A DNA stretch of 64,000 nt, taken from NCBI RefSeq assembly GCF_009469605.1, contig NZ_SSXU01000011.1:62001-126000 (forward strand). The letters are read 5' to 3'. Source of the stretch: Zoogloea sp. 1C4 (lineage in GTDB: Bacteria > Pseudomonadota > Gammaproteobacteria > Burkholderiales > Rhodocyclaceae). A program made the position numbers and the translations under genes. How positions within the stretch are numbered: position 1 is the first letter of the stretch; each line of letters opens with the position of its first letter. The notes under the pieces were generated by a model, which was given only the letters and a program-made list of their open reading frames with translations, did no database searches and was not told where the DNA came from. Of this stretch, positions 20,207 to 28,486 are shown piece after piece.

Positions 20207-21292
20207 ATGACCGAAACATTTTACGAGGTGCTGCGCCGGCAGGGGATTACCCGACGCAGCTTCATGAAGTTCTGCAGCCTGACGGCCACGTCGCTGGGGC
20301 TGGGTAGCGCCTTTGTGCCGAAGATCGCCCACGCGCTGGAGACCAAGCCGCGCACGCCGGTGATCTGGCTGCACGGGCTGGAATGCACCTGCTGTTCCGA
20401 ATCCTTCATCCGCTCGGCGCACCCGCTCACCAAGGACGTGGTGCTGTCGATGCTGTCCCTCGACTACGACGACACCCTGATGGCCGCCGCCGGCCACCAG
20501 GCCGAGGCGATCATCGAAGAGGTGAAGAAGAAGTACAAGGGCAACTACATCGTGGCCGTCGAGGGCAATCCGCCCCTCAATGAGGACGGCATGTTCTGCA
20601 TCCACGGCGGCCGGCCGTTCGTGGAAGTGCTGAAGGAAACCTGCGCCGACGCCAAGGCGATCATCAGCTGGGGCGCCTGCGCGTCCTACGGCTGCGTGCA
20701 GGCCGCCAAGCCGAACCCGACCCGGGCGACCCCGGTGCATCAGGTCATCACCAACAAGCCGATCGTCCGCGTGCCCGGCTGCCCGCCGATCGCCGAGGTG
20801 ATGACCGGTGTCGTCACCTACATGCTGACCTTCGACCGCATCCCCGAGCTCGACCGCCAGGGCCGGCCGAAGATGTTCTACGGCCAGCGCATCCACGACA
20901 AGTGCTACCGCCGCCCGCACTTCGACGCCGGCCAGTTCGTCGAGAACTGGGACGACGAAGCCGCGCGCAAGGGCTACTGCCTCTACAAGATGGGCTGCAA
21001 GGGCCCGACCACTTACAACGCCTGCTCGTCGATGCGCTGGAACGGCGGCGTGAGCTGGCCGGTGCAATCCGGCCACGGCTGTATCGGCTGCTCGGAAGAC
21101 GGCTTCTGGGACAAGGGCAGCTTCTACGACCGGGTGACCGACATCCATCAGTTCGGCGTCGAGGCCAATGCCGACAAGATTGGCGCGACGGCTGCTGGCG
21201 CGGTGGGCGCGGCAGTGGCTGCCCACGCGGCGGTGACGGCGCTGGCGCGGGCCCGCTCGCAGCATGACGACAAGAATTCGGGAGACAAATGA
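20207..21292 (+). CDS. hoxK: Membrane-bound [NiFe]-hydrogenase small subunit (oxygen-tolerant type)
   Basis: 361 residues (HoxK/HupS/HyaA). Carries a Tat signal ([10 protein letters not shown], residues 16-25; cleavage near AHA) so it is exported folded with HoxG. It holds three iron-sulfur clusters passing electrons from H2 to cytochrome b. The proximal-cluster region reads ECTCCSESF and WGACASYGC, giving the two extra cysteines of the [4Fe-3S] cluster that defines oxygen-tolerant group 1d enzymes; VPGCPP and the distal/medial ligands (HDKCYRR, GCIGC) are also present. A C-terminal hydrophobic helix (about 325-350) anchors it in the membrane. ATG overlaps hoxG (ATGA). Confidence 0.98.
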   Translation: MTETFYEVLRRQGITRRSFMKFCSLTATSLGLGSAFVPKIAHALETKPRTPVIWLHGLECTCCSESFIRSAHPLTKDVVLSMLSLDYDDTLMAAAGHQAEAIIEEVKKKYKGNYIVAVEGNPPLNEDGMFCIHGGRPFVEVLKETCADAKAIISWGACASYGCVQAAKPNPTRATPVHQVITNKPIVRVPGCPPIAEVMTGVVTYMLTFDRIPELDRQGRPKMFYGQRIHDKCYRRPHFDAGQFVENWDDEAARKGYCLYKMGCKGPTTYNACSSMRWNGGVSWPVQSGHGCIGCSEDGFWDKGSFYDRVTDIHQFGVEANADKIGATAAGAVGAAVAAHAAVTALARARSQHDDKNSGDK

Positions 21293-23082
21293 TGACGGTG
21301 CTGGAAACCCAGGGCTTCAAGCTCGACAACTCGGGCAAGCGCGTGGTGGTCGATCCGGTGTGCCGGATCGAGGGTCACCTGCGCGTCGAGGTGAACATCG
21401 ACGAACATAATGTGATCCGCAACGCTGTCTCGACCGGCACCATGTGGCGCGGGCTGGAGGTGATCCTGAAGGGCCGCGACCCGCGCGATGCGTGGGCTTT
21501 CACCGAGCGAATCTGCGGCGTGTGCACCGGCACCCACGCGCTCACCTCGGTGCGCGCGGTGGAAGACGCCCTCAACATCAAGATCCCCGAGAACGCCAAC
21601 ATCATCCGCAACCTGATGCAGCTGGCGCTCCAGATTCACGATCACCTGGTGCACTTCTACCACCTGCACGCGCTGGACTGGGTGGACGTGGTGTCGGCCC
21701 TGAAGGCCGATCCCAAGAAGACCTCCGAACTCGCCCAGAGCATCTCCAGCTGGCCGCTGTCGTCGCCGGGTTACTTCCGTGACGTGCAGAATCGCCTGAA
21801 GAAGTTTGTCGAATCCGGCCAGCTCGGCCCCTTCATGAACGGCTACTGGGGCAACCCGGCCTACCGGCTGCCGCCGGAAGCCAACCTGATGGCGGTCACC
21901 CATTATCTGGAAGCGCTCGATTTCCAGAAGGAGATCGTCAAGATCCACACCATCTTCGGTGGCAAGAACCCGCACCCGAACTGGCTGGTGGGCGGCGTGC
22001 CCTGCGCGATCAACATGGAAGGTGCGGGCGCGGTCGGCGCGATCAACATGGAGCGGCTCAACCTGATCTCCTCGATCATCGACCGCTGCATCGAGTTCAT
22101 CGACATGGTGTATGTGCCGGATCTCGTCGCCATCGCCAGCTTCTACAAGGACTGGACCTACGGCGGCGGCCTGTCGAGCCAGTGCGTGCTGTCGTACGGC
22201 GACATCCCGGACGTGGCCAACGACTACTCGGCCAAGAACCTGCTGCTGCCCCGCGGCGCCATCATCAACGGCGACCTCACCAAGGTGCACGAAGTGGACC
22301 TGCGCGACCCCGAGCAGGTGCAGGAACACGTGGCCCACAGCTGGTACAAGTACGCCGACGAGACCAAGGGTCTGCACCCGTGGGACGGTGTCACCGAACC
22401 CAACTTCGAGCTGGGCAAGGCCACCAAGGGCACCAAGACCAAGATCGAGAACCTGGACGAAGCCGGCAAGTATTCGTGGATCAAGGCGCCCCGCTGGCGT
22501 GGCCACGCGATGGAGGTCGGCCCCCTGTCGCGCTACGTCATCGGCTACGCCCAGAACAACCCCGAGTTCAAGGAGCCCGTGGACAAGCTGCTGAAGGATC
22601 TCGGCCTGCCCCTCAAGGCGATCTTCTCGACCCTCGGCCGCACCGCGGCGCGGGGCCTGGAGGCTTCGTGGGCGGCGCACAAGTCGCGCTACTTCTTCGA
22701 CAAGCTGATGGCCAACCTCAAGGCTGGCGATCTCTCCACCGCCAACATCGAAAAGTGGGACCCTTCCACCTGGCCGAAGGACGCCAAGGGCGTCGGCTTC
22801 ACCGAGGCGCCGCGTGGCGCGCTGGGCCACTGGATCCGCATCAAGGACACCCGCATCGACAACTACCAGGCGGTGGTGCCCACCACCTGGAACGGCGGCC
22901 CGCGGGACGCGAAGGGCCAGATCGGCGCCTTCGAGGCCTCGCTGATGGACACCCCGGTGGCCAAGGCCGACGAGCCGCTGGAAATCCTGCGCACCCTGCA
23001 TTCCTTCGACCCGTGCATGGCCTGCTCCACCCATGTGCTGTCGCCGGACGGGCAGGAAATGGCGTCGATCAAGGTCCGCTGA
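21289..23082 (+). CDS. hoxG: Membrane-bound [NiFe]-hydrogenase large subunit
   Basis: About 597 residues (HoxG/HupL/HyaB). Contains the Ni-Fe active site bound by RICGVC near the N-terminus and DPCMAC near the C-terminus. After the terminal site motif DPCMACSTH there are 15 more residues ([15 protein letters not shown]), the tail removed after His by the endopeptidase HoxM once nickel is inserted. Export is by hitch-hiking on HoxK's Tat signal. Start ATG 21289 or 21292; both overlap the hoxK stop. Confidence 0.98.
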   Translation: MMTVLETQGFKLDNSGKRVVVDPVCRIEGHLRVEVNIDEHNVIRNAVSTGTMWRGLEVILKGRDPRDAWAFTERICGVCTGTHALTSVRAVEDALNIKIPENANIIRNLMQLALQIHDHLVHFYHLHALDWVDVVSALKADPKKTSELAQSISSWPLSSPGYFRDVQNRLKKFVESGQLGPFMNGYWGNPAYRLPPEANLMAVTHYLEALDFQKEIVKIHTIFGGKNPHPNWLVGGVPCAINMEGAGAVGAINMERLNLISSIIDRCIEFIDMVYVPDLVAIASFYKDWTYGGGLSSQCVLSYGDIPDVANDYSAKNLLLPRGAIINGDLTKVHEVDLRDPEQVQEHVAHSWYKYADETKGLHPWDGVTEPNFELGKATKGTKTKIENLDEAGKYSWIKAPRWRGHAMEVGPLSRYVIGYAQNNPEFKEPVDKLLKDLGLPLKAIFSTLGRTAARGLEASWAAHKSRYFFDKLMANLKAGDLSTANIEKWDPSTWPKDAKGVGFTEAPRGALGHWIRIKDTRIDNYQAVVPTTWNGGPRDAKGQIGAFEASLMDTPVAKADEPLEILRTLHSFDPCMACSTHVLSPDGQEMASIKVR

Positions 23083-23121
23083 GGAGATGATGATGACCCC
23101 CACGCTCACGTTGTTCGCGGA

Positions 23122-23175
23122 GGGTCAGCTTTGCACAGCTGACCCGTTCGGCAGGCGCGGCACAGGGTGCCGCGC
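23122..23175 (+). other. Two strong hairpins in the hoxG-hoxZ gap
   Basis: Stem 23122-23130 pairs perfectly with 23137-23145 (loop TTGCAC), and stem 23155-23163 pairs perfectly with 23167-23175 (loop AGG). Neither has a T-run. They may stabilise the hoxKG message or reduce readthrough into hoxZ. Confidence 0.6.
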
Positions 23176-23184
23176 ATTCCCTGT

Positions 23185-23226
23185 CTCACCCCCCCAAGGG
23201 GGCGCCGCCTCCCTCGGGGCGGCCCG
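23185..23226 (+). repeat. Betaproteobacterial GC-rich intergenic repeat, copy 1
   Basis: CTCACCC, then CCCCCAAGGGGG, a GCCGCC spacer and a right end GGGGCGGCCCG, just before the hoxZ ribosome site. The same arrangement recurs at 37010-37072 before hypE and partly at 44281-44310. Confidence 0.6.
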
Positions 23227-23241
23227 TCGGGAGGCTTGATC

Positions 23242-23946
23242 ATGCTTTCACAACAAGACATGCTGGAGGCCGAACGGCACGGCCGGCAGGTACGTTCGAT
23301 CTACGTGTACGAGGCGCCGGTGCGCCTGTGGCACTGGATCAACGCCCTGGCCATCGTCGTGCTGGCGGTGAGCGGCTACTTCATCGGCAAGCCGCTGCCG
23401 ACGATGCCCGGTGAGGCGTCGGACAACTTCCTGATGGGCTACATCCGCTTTGCCCACTTCGCCGCGGCTTACATCTTCGCGGTGGGGCTGGTGGGGCGGG
23501 TGTATTGGGCCTTCGTCGGCAACCACCACGCCCGGCAGATCTTCAAGCTGCCGATCACCAACGGGCAGTGGTGGAGCGAGGTGTTCTTCGAGCTGCGCTG
23601 GTATCTCTTCCTTGAGAAGCACCCGAAGAAGTACGTCGGCCACAACCCGATGGCCCAGCTGATGATGTTCTTCTTCTTCACCGTGCTGGCCTTCGGGATG
23701 CTCTTCACCGGCTTCGCGCTGTACAGCGAAGGCCTTGGGCTGGGCTCGTGGGCCGATCGCCTGTTCGGCTGGGTGCTGCCGCTGCTGGGTGGCTCGATGC
23801 AGACCCACAGCCTGCACCGGCTCGGCATGTGGATCATGATGAGCTTTGCGCTGGTCCACGTGTATGCGGCGATCCGTGAAGACATCATGAGCCGCCAGAG
23901 TCTCATCTCCACGATGATCTCTGGCTGGCGGATGTTCAAGGACTGA
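23242..23946 (+). CDS. hoxZ: Hydrogenase b-type cytochrome subunit HoxZ (HupC/CybH)
   Basis: 234-residue diheme cytochrome b that anchors the HoxKG dimer and hands electrons to quinone. Four transmembrane helices are evident (about 28-46, 64-85, 137-158, 190-210), with His residues suitable for heme in RLWHWIN, RFAHFAAAY, HSLHRLGMW and ALVHVYA. Start ATG 23242 has GGGAGG upstream. Separated from hoxG by 159 bases holding two hairpins and a repeat, and closed by a strong terminator, which splits the classical operon here. Confidence 0.95.
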   Translation: MLSQQDMLEAERHGRQVRSIYVYEAPVRLWHWINALAIVVLAVSGYFIGKPLPTMPGEASDNFLMGYIRFAHFAAAYIFAVGLVGRVYWAFVGNHHARQIFKLPITNGQWWSEVFFELRWYLFLEKHPKKYVGHNPMAQLMMFFFFTVLAFGMLFTGFALYSEGLGLGSWADRLFGWVLPLLGGSMQTHSLHRLGMWIMMSFALVHVYAAIREDIMSRQSLISTMISGWRMFKD

Positions 23947-23972
23947 TCCAGCCGCCTGCAGGTGCTGCAAAC

Positions 23973-24004
23973 AAAAATGGCCCGGTTTCGACCGGGCCAT
24001 TTTT
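23973..24004 (+). terminator. Bidirectional terminator between hoxZ and the Trp-repeat gene
   Basis: A 14-bp perfect stem (23973-23986 with 23991-24004), TTCG tetraloop, ending in AAAAA/TTTTT on the two sides. It separates convergent genes. Confidence 0.93.
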
Positions 24005-24023
24005 ATTGAACGACTGCGCCGCG

Positions 24024-25154
24024 TCAGGCGATCGAGAACACGTAGATGAAGGACGCGGTGACCAGGATCAGCGCTGCGACGATGGCGCCGCCGGTGGCGA
24101 GGATCGAGGTGTAGCTGACGATCGCGAAGTGCCGCCCGCAGTTCTTGCAGCGGAAGTACTCGGTGAAGTTGATGCCGGCAAATTTGTGCGGATGCATCTT
24201 GGAGCGGCGCACGTTGGTGCTCTTGCAGTGGATGCAGTGGGGTGCCGCCGACTTGAACAGCTTGACCGCCCGGGCCGGCTTGCGCTTCTCGAGCACCTTC
24301 TTGCCCAGCTTGGCGGGCGGCAGGGATTCGGGCGGCATCTCGCTGTCCGGCGCGTCGGACTTGATCGTGGCGAGCTTGCTGTTGGCCTGGGCGCGGCGAT
24401 ACAGGAAGAACGCGAAGCCGCCCGAGATGAAGGCCACCAGGCCCACCAGGCCCACCTTCAGGAAGGGGCCGACGACGTGCCAGATGGCGGCGGGGTCGAG
24501 GGGCTGGGGCGCGGCAGGTGCGGCGCCCGGAGCTGCACCGGGCGCTGCGCCGGCGGGGGCGGTCATGGCGGCGCTGCCCGACGGGGATTGCCCGGCCGCG
24601 CCGCTGCGGATCTCCTTCAGCTTCTCGTGGCCATGCCAGGCGGCCTGGACCGGGCTCATGCCGGCACGGGCCAGCAGCACCGCGTCGTCAAAGACGAAGC
24701 CGGCCTCCCACCAGGCCAGCCGGTCGGCCGGCGAGAAGCCCTCGCGCTTCCAGGCGGCCGGATCGGAGTGGTCCATTTCCGACATCATCGAGCGGCTCTG
24801 GCGGGCCGAATCGCGCCACTGGCGGGCTTCATCGGCGTCGAAGCCCTTGTCCGACCAGGTGCGGGCGACGACCGGCTCGAAGCCGGCGGAGTGCCAGTTC
24901 ATGCCTTCCTGGGGGTTGAAGCCGTAGTTCTGCCACTCCCGTGCCTCGACCGGCTTCATGCCGGTGTCTTCCCATCGGGTCACCTTCGGCGGCGCCGGCA
25001 GGCTCGTGCCGCTCGCCGGTGCGGTGGTGGCCAGCGGGATGGAGGGCGCCGCCTCTGCCTTGGGAGGAATGGGTTCGCCCACCGAGACGGACACGGCCGG
25101 AAGCGGCGAGGCGAGCAGGGCGAGGGCCGCGATGGCCGGAAGAAGGTTTTTCAT
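24024..25154 (-). CDS. Membrane protein with 13-residue Trp repeats and a zinc ribbon, unknown function
   Basis: 376 residues from ATG 25154, which gives a signal peptide (MKNLLPAIAALALLASPLP). Residues 61-113 are four exact 13-residue repeats, pattern WxxxG(F/M)x(P/A)xxxxx, with Trp at 61, 74, 87, 100 and 113; two to three looser units follow to about 173. An Ala/Pro/Gly linker leads to a transmembrane helix (about 228-252), a cytoplasmic basic stretch, a CIHC ... CKNC zinc-ribbon-like motif (307-310, 336-339) and a second helix (349-372). Not recognised as a known family. It is inserted antisense between hoxZ and hoxM, where the classical hox operon has no gene. Confidence 0.75.
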   Translation of the reverse strand: MKNLLPAIAALALLASPLPAVSVSVGEPIPPKAEAAPSIPLATTAPASGTSLPAPPKVTRWEDTGMKPVEAREWQNYGFNPQEGMNWHSAGFEPVVARTWSDKGFDADEARQWRDSARQSRSMMSEMDHSDPAAWKREGFSPADRLAWWEAGFVFDDAVLLARAGMSPVQAAWHGHEKLKEIRSGAAGQSPSGSAAMTAPAGAAPGAAPGAAPAAPQPLDPAAIWHVVGPFLKVGLVGLVAFISGGFAFFLYRRAQANSKLATIKSDAPDSEMPPESLPPAKLGKKVLEKRKPARAVKLFKSAAPHCIHCKSTNVRRSKMHPHKFAGINFTEYFRCKNCGRHFAIVSYTSILATGGAIVAALILVTASFIYVFSIA

Positions 25155-25524
25155 GGGGAGGGACGATAAATCAGCGCAAGCGAAAGCGGATTGTGAACCG
25201 ATGCGGCGATGCGACAAAAGTCATATTTATCGCGCCCCTGCAGAAAATCCACATCCGGATCACAAGTGGTGATCGCAGACGATGGGTGGCGGGGCAAATG
25301 TCGCATAAATGGCAATGGCGTGGGCGGCTGATTGCATCTGGAGTGGAAACGATTCTTCCGCTTTCTGGTGGCGCTGGAAGTCTGCTTTTCCTTTTGACTG
25401 CCTGGTGGTATGGCTGTGTGCGCTAAGGCCTTGTCCTGTAAGCCGCTTCGCCTTTCGGGGCGTCGCAGGGCGGCCCGGCACGGAACTTGATTGAAGTGAC
25501 CACCTTCCTGTTTTCGGAAACGCC
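25155..25524 (+). other. 370-base divergent intergenic region before hoxM
   Basis: Holds no gene. It must contain promoters for the minus-strand Trp-repeat gene and for the hoxM-hypF run, since the terminator at 23973-24004 cuts these off from hoxKGZ. I see no convincing sigma-70 or sigma-54 element; GG-N12-GC near 25370 has the wrong spacing for sigma-54. Confidence 0.5.
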
Positions 25525-26136
25525 ATGACCGGCCATCCTTCCATTCTCGTTCTGGGTATCGGCAACCTCCTGTGGGCCGACGAAGGCTTTGGCGTGCGCT
25601 GCGCCGAAGCCCTGGCCGAACGCTTCGCGCTGCCGCCGCAGGTTACCGTGATGGACGGTGGCACCCAGGGCCTCTACCTGCTGCCCTACGTGGAGGACGC
25701 GCGCCGCCTGCTGGTGTTCGATGCGGTGGACTACGGCGATGCGCCGGGCACCCTGCGCATCGTGGTGGGCGACGAGGTGCCGCGCTTCATGGGCGCCAAG
25801 AAGATGAGCCTGCACCAGACCGGCTTCCAGGAAGTGCTGGCCTCGGCTGAACTCCTCGGCCGCCTGCCCGACGAGCTGGTGCTGATCGGCTGCCAGCCGG
25901 TCGAGCTAGAAGACTTTGGCGGCAGTCTGCGCGACGCGGTGAAGGCCCAGATCGGCCCGGCTCTCGACGTGGCCTGCGAATGGCTCACCCGCTGGGGCGC
26001 CGCGCCAGTGCCGCGCACGGATGCCGGCCCGCGCCTCAACGCCGACAGCCTGACCATGGACGCCTACGAAGCCGGCCGGCCCAGCGAGCGCGATGCCTGG
26101 CGCCTCGGCGACGCCCGCTTCATCCGGGAGGACTGA
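25525..26136 (+). CDS. hoxM: Hydrogenase maturation endopeptidase HoxM (HupD/HyaD)
   Basis: 203-residue protease that clips the 15-residue C-terminal tail of HoxG after nickel insertion, letting it join HoxK. The three nickel-contacting residues are in place: Glu20 (GNLLWADEGFG), Asp66 (LLVFDAVDYG) and His97 (KKMSLHQTGF). The only C-tail-bearing large subunit in the window is HoxG, its expected substrate. It opens the accessory gene run and is followed after 3 bases by hoxL. Confidence 0.96.
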   Translation: MTGHPSILVLGIGNLLWADEGFGVRCAEALAERFALPPQVTVMDGGTQGLYLLPYVEDARRLLVFDAVDYGDAPGTLRIVVGDEVPRFMGAKKMSLHQTGFQEVLASAELLGRLPDELVLIGCQPVELEDFGGSLRDAVKAQIGPALDVACEWLTRWGAAPVPRTDAGPRLNADSLTMDAYEAGRPSERDAWRLGDARFIRED

Positions 26137-26139
26137 GCC

Positions 26140-26445
26140 ATGTGCCTCGGCATTCCCGTGCAGGTCATCGAAGCGTCCGGCTGGACGGCCCGCTGCCAGG
26201 GGCCGGACGGCGAGCAGACGATCGACCTGGTGCTTGTCGGCGAACAGCCACCGGGCACCTGGCTCCTCACCTTTCTTGGCGCCGCCCGCGAAGTCATCGA
26301 CGCGGAGCGCGCCCACGCCATCAACAACGCGCTGGCCGCCCTCGGCGCCGCCATGCGTGGCGACCAGGCCGGCATCGACGCCCTGTTCGCCGATCTGGTC
26401 GAGCGTACGCCGACCCTCCCCGCCCACCTCACGGAGCCCCAATGA
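26140..26445 (+). CDS. hoxL: HypC-like hydrogenase chaperone HoxL (HupF)
   Basis: 101-residue HypC-family protein beginning MCLGIP; after Met removal, the N-terminal Cys carries the Fe(CN)2CO unit. It is specific to the large subunit of the membrane-bound enzyme, as opposed to HypC further on (33366-33602). A helical C-terminal extension (about residues 60-95) is longer than in HypC. Overlaps the start of hoxO by 4 bases (ATGA). Confidence 0.93.
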   Translation: MCLGIPVQVIEASGWTARCQGPDGEQTIDLVLVGEQPPGTWLLTFLGAAREVIDAERAHAINNALAALGAAMRGDQAGIDALFADLVERTPTLPAHLTEPQ

Positions 26446-26903
26446 GCGCCCAGTTCGCCCCGCCCCCGTCGTCCCTCGACAAGCTCGACGCCGCCCTCAA
26501 GCGCCTCGCCGAGCGCAACGGCTTTGTGCGCCTCGCCGACGAAGCCGCGCTGGATGCGGCCCTCGACGCCGACGGCCTCGCCGTGCTGCTCCTCACCGAC
26601 GACCCCCAGCGCAGCCCCGAATCCCTCGACGTGGTGGTGGTGCTGCCGGAAGCCCTGCGCGCCCTCGGCGTGACGGCCAGCGGCCTCGCTGCCGGAGCCG
26701 ATCTGAGCCCCGCGCTGGCCCGCCGTTTCGGCGTCAATCGCTACCCGGCGGTGGTCGTGCTGCGGGGCGGCGCCTATCTGGGCGTGATCTCCGGCATTCT
26801 CGACTGGAGCCCCTTTGTTACCGAGCTCGCGCGGATCAGCGCCCTGGCGCCCAGCCGCCCGCCCATTTCCATCGCCACCCAGGCTACCCGGAGCTGCGCA
26901 TGA
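26442..26903 (+). CDS. hoxO: Hydrogenase small-subunit chaperone HoxO (HupG/HyaE)
   Basis: 153-residue thioredoxin-fold protein of the HyaE/HupG family, which binds the Tat-bearing small subunit during assembly and protects it from oxygen. The thioredoxin-like C-terminal half reads ALARRFGVNRYPAVVVLRGGAYLGVISGILDW; the active-site CxxC of true thioredoxins is absent, as usual for this family. ATG overlaps hoxL; the stop overlaps hoxQ (ATGA). These genes are found with oxygen-tolerant hydrogenases. Confidence 0.9.
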   Translation: MSAQFAPPPSSLDKLDAALKRLAERNGFVRLADEAALDAALDADGLAVLLLTDDPQRSPESLDVVVVLPEALRALGVTASGLAAGADLSPALARRFGVNRYPAVVVLRGGAYLGVISGILDWSPFVTELARISALAPSRPPISIATQATRSCA

Positions 26904-27751
26904 AACCCTTCCCGATCCCCGTGGTGCCCGTCGGCCCCGGCTCCCAGACCGACGAATCCCCCGAATACTTGGCCATGCCCAGCGGGATGAACACCTTCCG
27001 CGCCCCGCGCCTGCCCGAGACGATGAGCGACGAGGATCTCGCCCGCGCCGCCGACATCCTCGATCACCTGCTCGCCGACATGCGCGCCCGGCCCCTGGGC
27101 GCTGCCCAGCCGGCGTCAGTCGATCTGGCCGGCGAGCCCCGCGGCGTGCGCGACCTGCTCACCGAATCCCTGGGCTTCGGCGAAGTCTCCGCCTTCACCC
27201 TGGCGCCCACCCGCATCCGCGTGCAGGAGACCGCCTTCGCCGCCCTGTGGCGGGTGCTGGAGGAGGGCGCCGACGGCCGCATCGTTGCCGATCGCCTCGA
27301 GGCCAGCCCGGTGCCGGCCGAGCTCTACGCCGCCATGCGCGCCACCACCCTGCCGGCCCTCACGCCGCCGCCGCTCACCGCCGGGATGATGAACGGCGAG
27401 GCGCTGCTCGCTGAAGTCCAGCAGCAGTCCGCGCGCCACGTGGCCGGCCAGGCCGCCCACGTCATCAACCTCACCCTCCTGCCGGTCAGCGAGGCCGACC
27501 TGGACTACCTCTACGGCGCCCTCGGCCACCGGGAGGTGTCGATGCTCTCCCGCGGATACGGCAACTGCCGTGTCACCAGCACCCGACTCGCCAACGTGTG
27601 GTGGGTGCAGTACTTCAACAGCATGGACACCCTGATCCTCAACACCATCGAGGTGGTGGACATGCCCGAGGTCGTCCTGGCTGCTGACGAGGACTACACC
27701 GACACCATCGAGCGCCTCGGCGAATACATCGCCATGCTGCGGGAAAGCTGA
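26900..27751 (+). CDS. hoxQ: Hydrogenase small-subunit chaperone HoxQ (HupH/HyaF)
   Basis: 283-residue HupH/HyaF-family protein that forms a complex with HoxO and the HoxK precursor before Tat export. Family features are VTSTRLANVWWVQYFNSMDTLILNTIEVVDMPEV near residues 217-250 and the AAHVINLTLLPVSEADLDYL stretch. The N-terminus is Pro-rich (FPIPVVPVGPGSQTDESPEYLAMPSGMNTF). It overlaps hoxO upstream and precedes the rubredoxin gene hoxR by 2 bases. Confidence 0.93.
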   Translation: MKPFPIPVVPVGPGSQTDESPEYLAMPSGMNTFRAPRLPETMSDEDLARAADILDHLLADMRARPLGAAQPASVDLAGEPRGVRDLLTESLGFGEVSAFTLAPTRIRVQETAFAALWRVLEEGADGRIVADRLEASPVPAELYAAMRATTLPALTPPPLTAGMMNGEALLAEVQQQSARHVAGQAAHVINLTLLPVSEADLDYLYGALGHREVSMLSRGYGNCRVTSTRLANVWWVQYFNSMDTLILNTIEVVDMPEVVLAADEDYTDTIERLGEYIAMLRES

Positions 27752-27753
27752 CG

Positions 27754-27963
27754 ATGTTCGAAGGTTCCTTCCTGGGCGATGGCGAAAAGCTCGCCGACGA
27801 CGACCGGCTCGAATGCGGCATCTGCTGGCAGGTATACGACCCCGCCGCGGGCGACGCCCACTGGGGCATCCCCGCCGGCACGCCGTTTTCGCAGCTGCCC
27901 GAGCACTGGCGCTGCCCCAACTGCGACGCCCCGCGCCACAAGTTCATGGTGCTGAAGGACTGA
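27754..27963 (+). CDS. hoxR: Rubredoxin HoxR (HupI)
   Basis: 69-residue rubredoxin with two intact Cys pairs (CGIC, CPNC) holding one iron. In relatives it helps form or protect the [4Fe-3S] cluster of oxygen-tolerant hydrogenases when oxygen is present, which fits the extra cysteines of HoxK. It is tightly packed: 2 bases after hoxQ and 3 bases before hoxT. Confidence 0.96.
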   Translation: MFEGSFLGDGEKLADDDRLECGICWQVYDPAAGDAHWGIPAGTPFSQLPEHWRCPNCDAPRHKFMVLKD

Positions 27964-27966
27964 TCC

Positions 27967-28449
27967 GTGCCCGCCCTGCCCACGCCCGCCCAGCTCGCGG
28001 CCCGCATCGAAGCCCATTACCGTGCCGTGGCCGCCGGCCCGATGGCCGACGTGCCCCTGTGCAACCCGCGCCTGTCGGTGCGCGTCGCACAGCTGGTGGA
28101 ATGGGATGGCGTGCGCGTGGCTGCGTTGGTGATGCCCTGGGCGATCAACCTGCTGATCCTGCCCGGCAGCGCGCCCTGGCAGGCGGCCGAATCCCTCGCC
28201 AAGACCCGCTGGCACTTTCCCAGTGGCGACTACGAGTTCGTCTACGGCACCGACGTGGGCTTCGGGCCCTATCAGGTGTGCTCGCTGTTCTCGCCGGCGC
28301 CGGAGTTCGACGCGATGGAAACCGCCTGCGACACGGCCTCGGCGGCGCTCATCGCGCTGCTGCAGGCGCCGGTCGAACCCGTCGAGGCCCGGCCGGAGGC
28401 CGAAGTTTCCAGCCGGCGCCGCTGGCTCTTCGGGCGCCACGCGGCATGA
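27967..28449 (+). CDS. hoxT: Hydrogenase assembly chaperone HoxT (HupJ/HybE-like)
   Basis: 160-residue member of the HybE/HupJ family, acting in maturation of the small subunit or prevention of premature export. The conserved core is visible: PLCNPRLSVRV, MPWAINLLILPG and GFGPYQVCSLFSPAPEF. Start is GTG 27967, 3 bases after the hoxR stop. Confidence 0.9.
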   Translation: MPALPTPAQLAARIEAHYRAVAAGPMADVPLCNPRLSVRVAQLVEWDGVRVAALVMPWAINLLILPGSAPWQAAESLAKTRWHFPSGDYEFVYGTDVGFGPYQVCSLFSPAPEFDAMETACDTASAALIALLQAPVEPVEARPEAEVSSRRRWLFGRHAA

Positions 28450-28486
28450 CCGTCGCCGTCCGCCGGCCCGTGGCGAGGCGCCCCCT

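Noticed and set aside
25355-25415. Possible sigma-54 promoter before hoxM
   Set aside because: GG and GC are 12 bases apart, or the flanking bases do not fit; no confident element.
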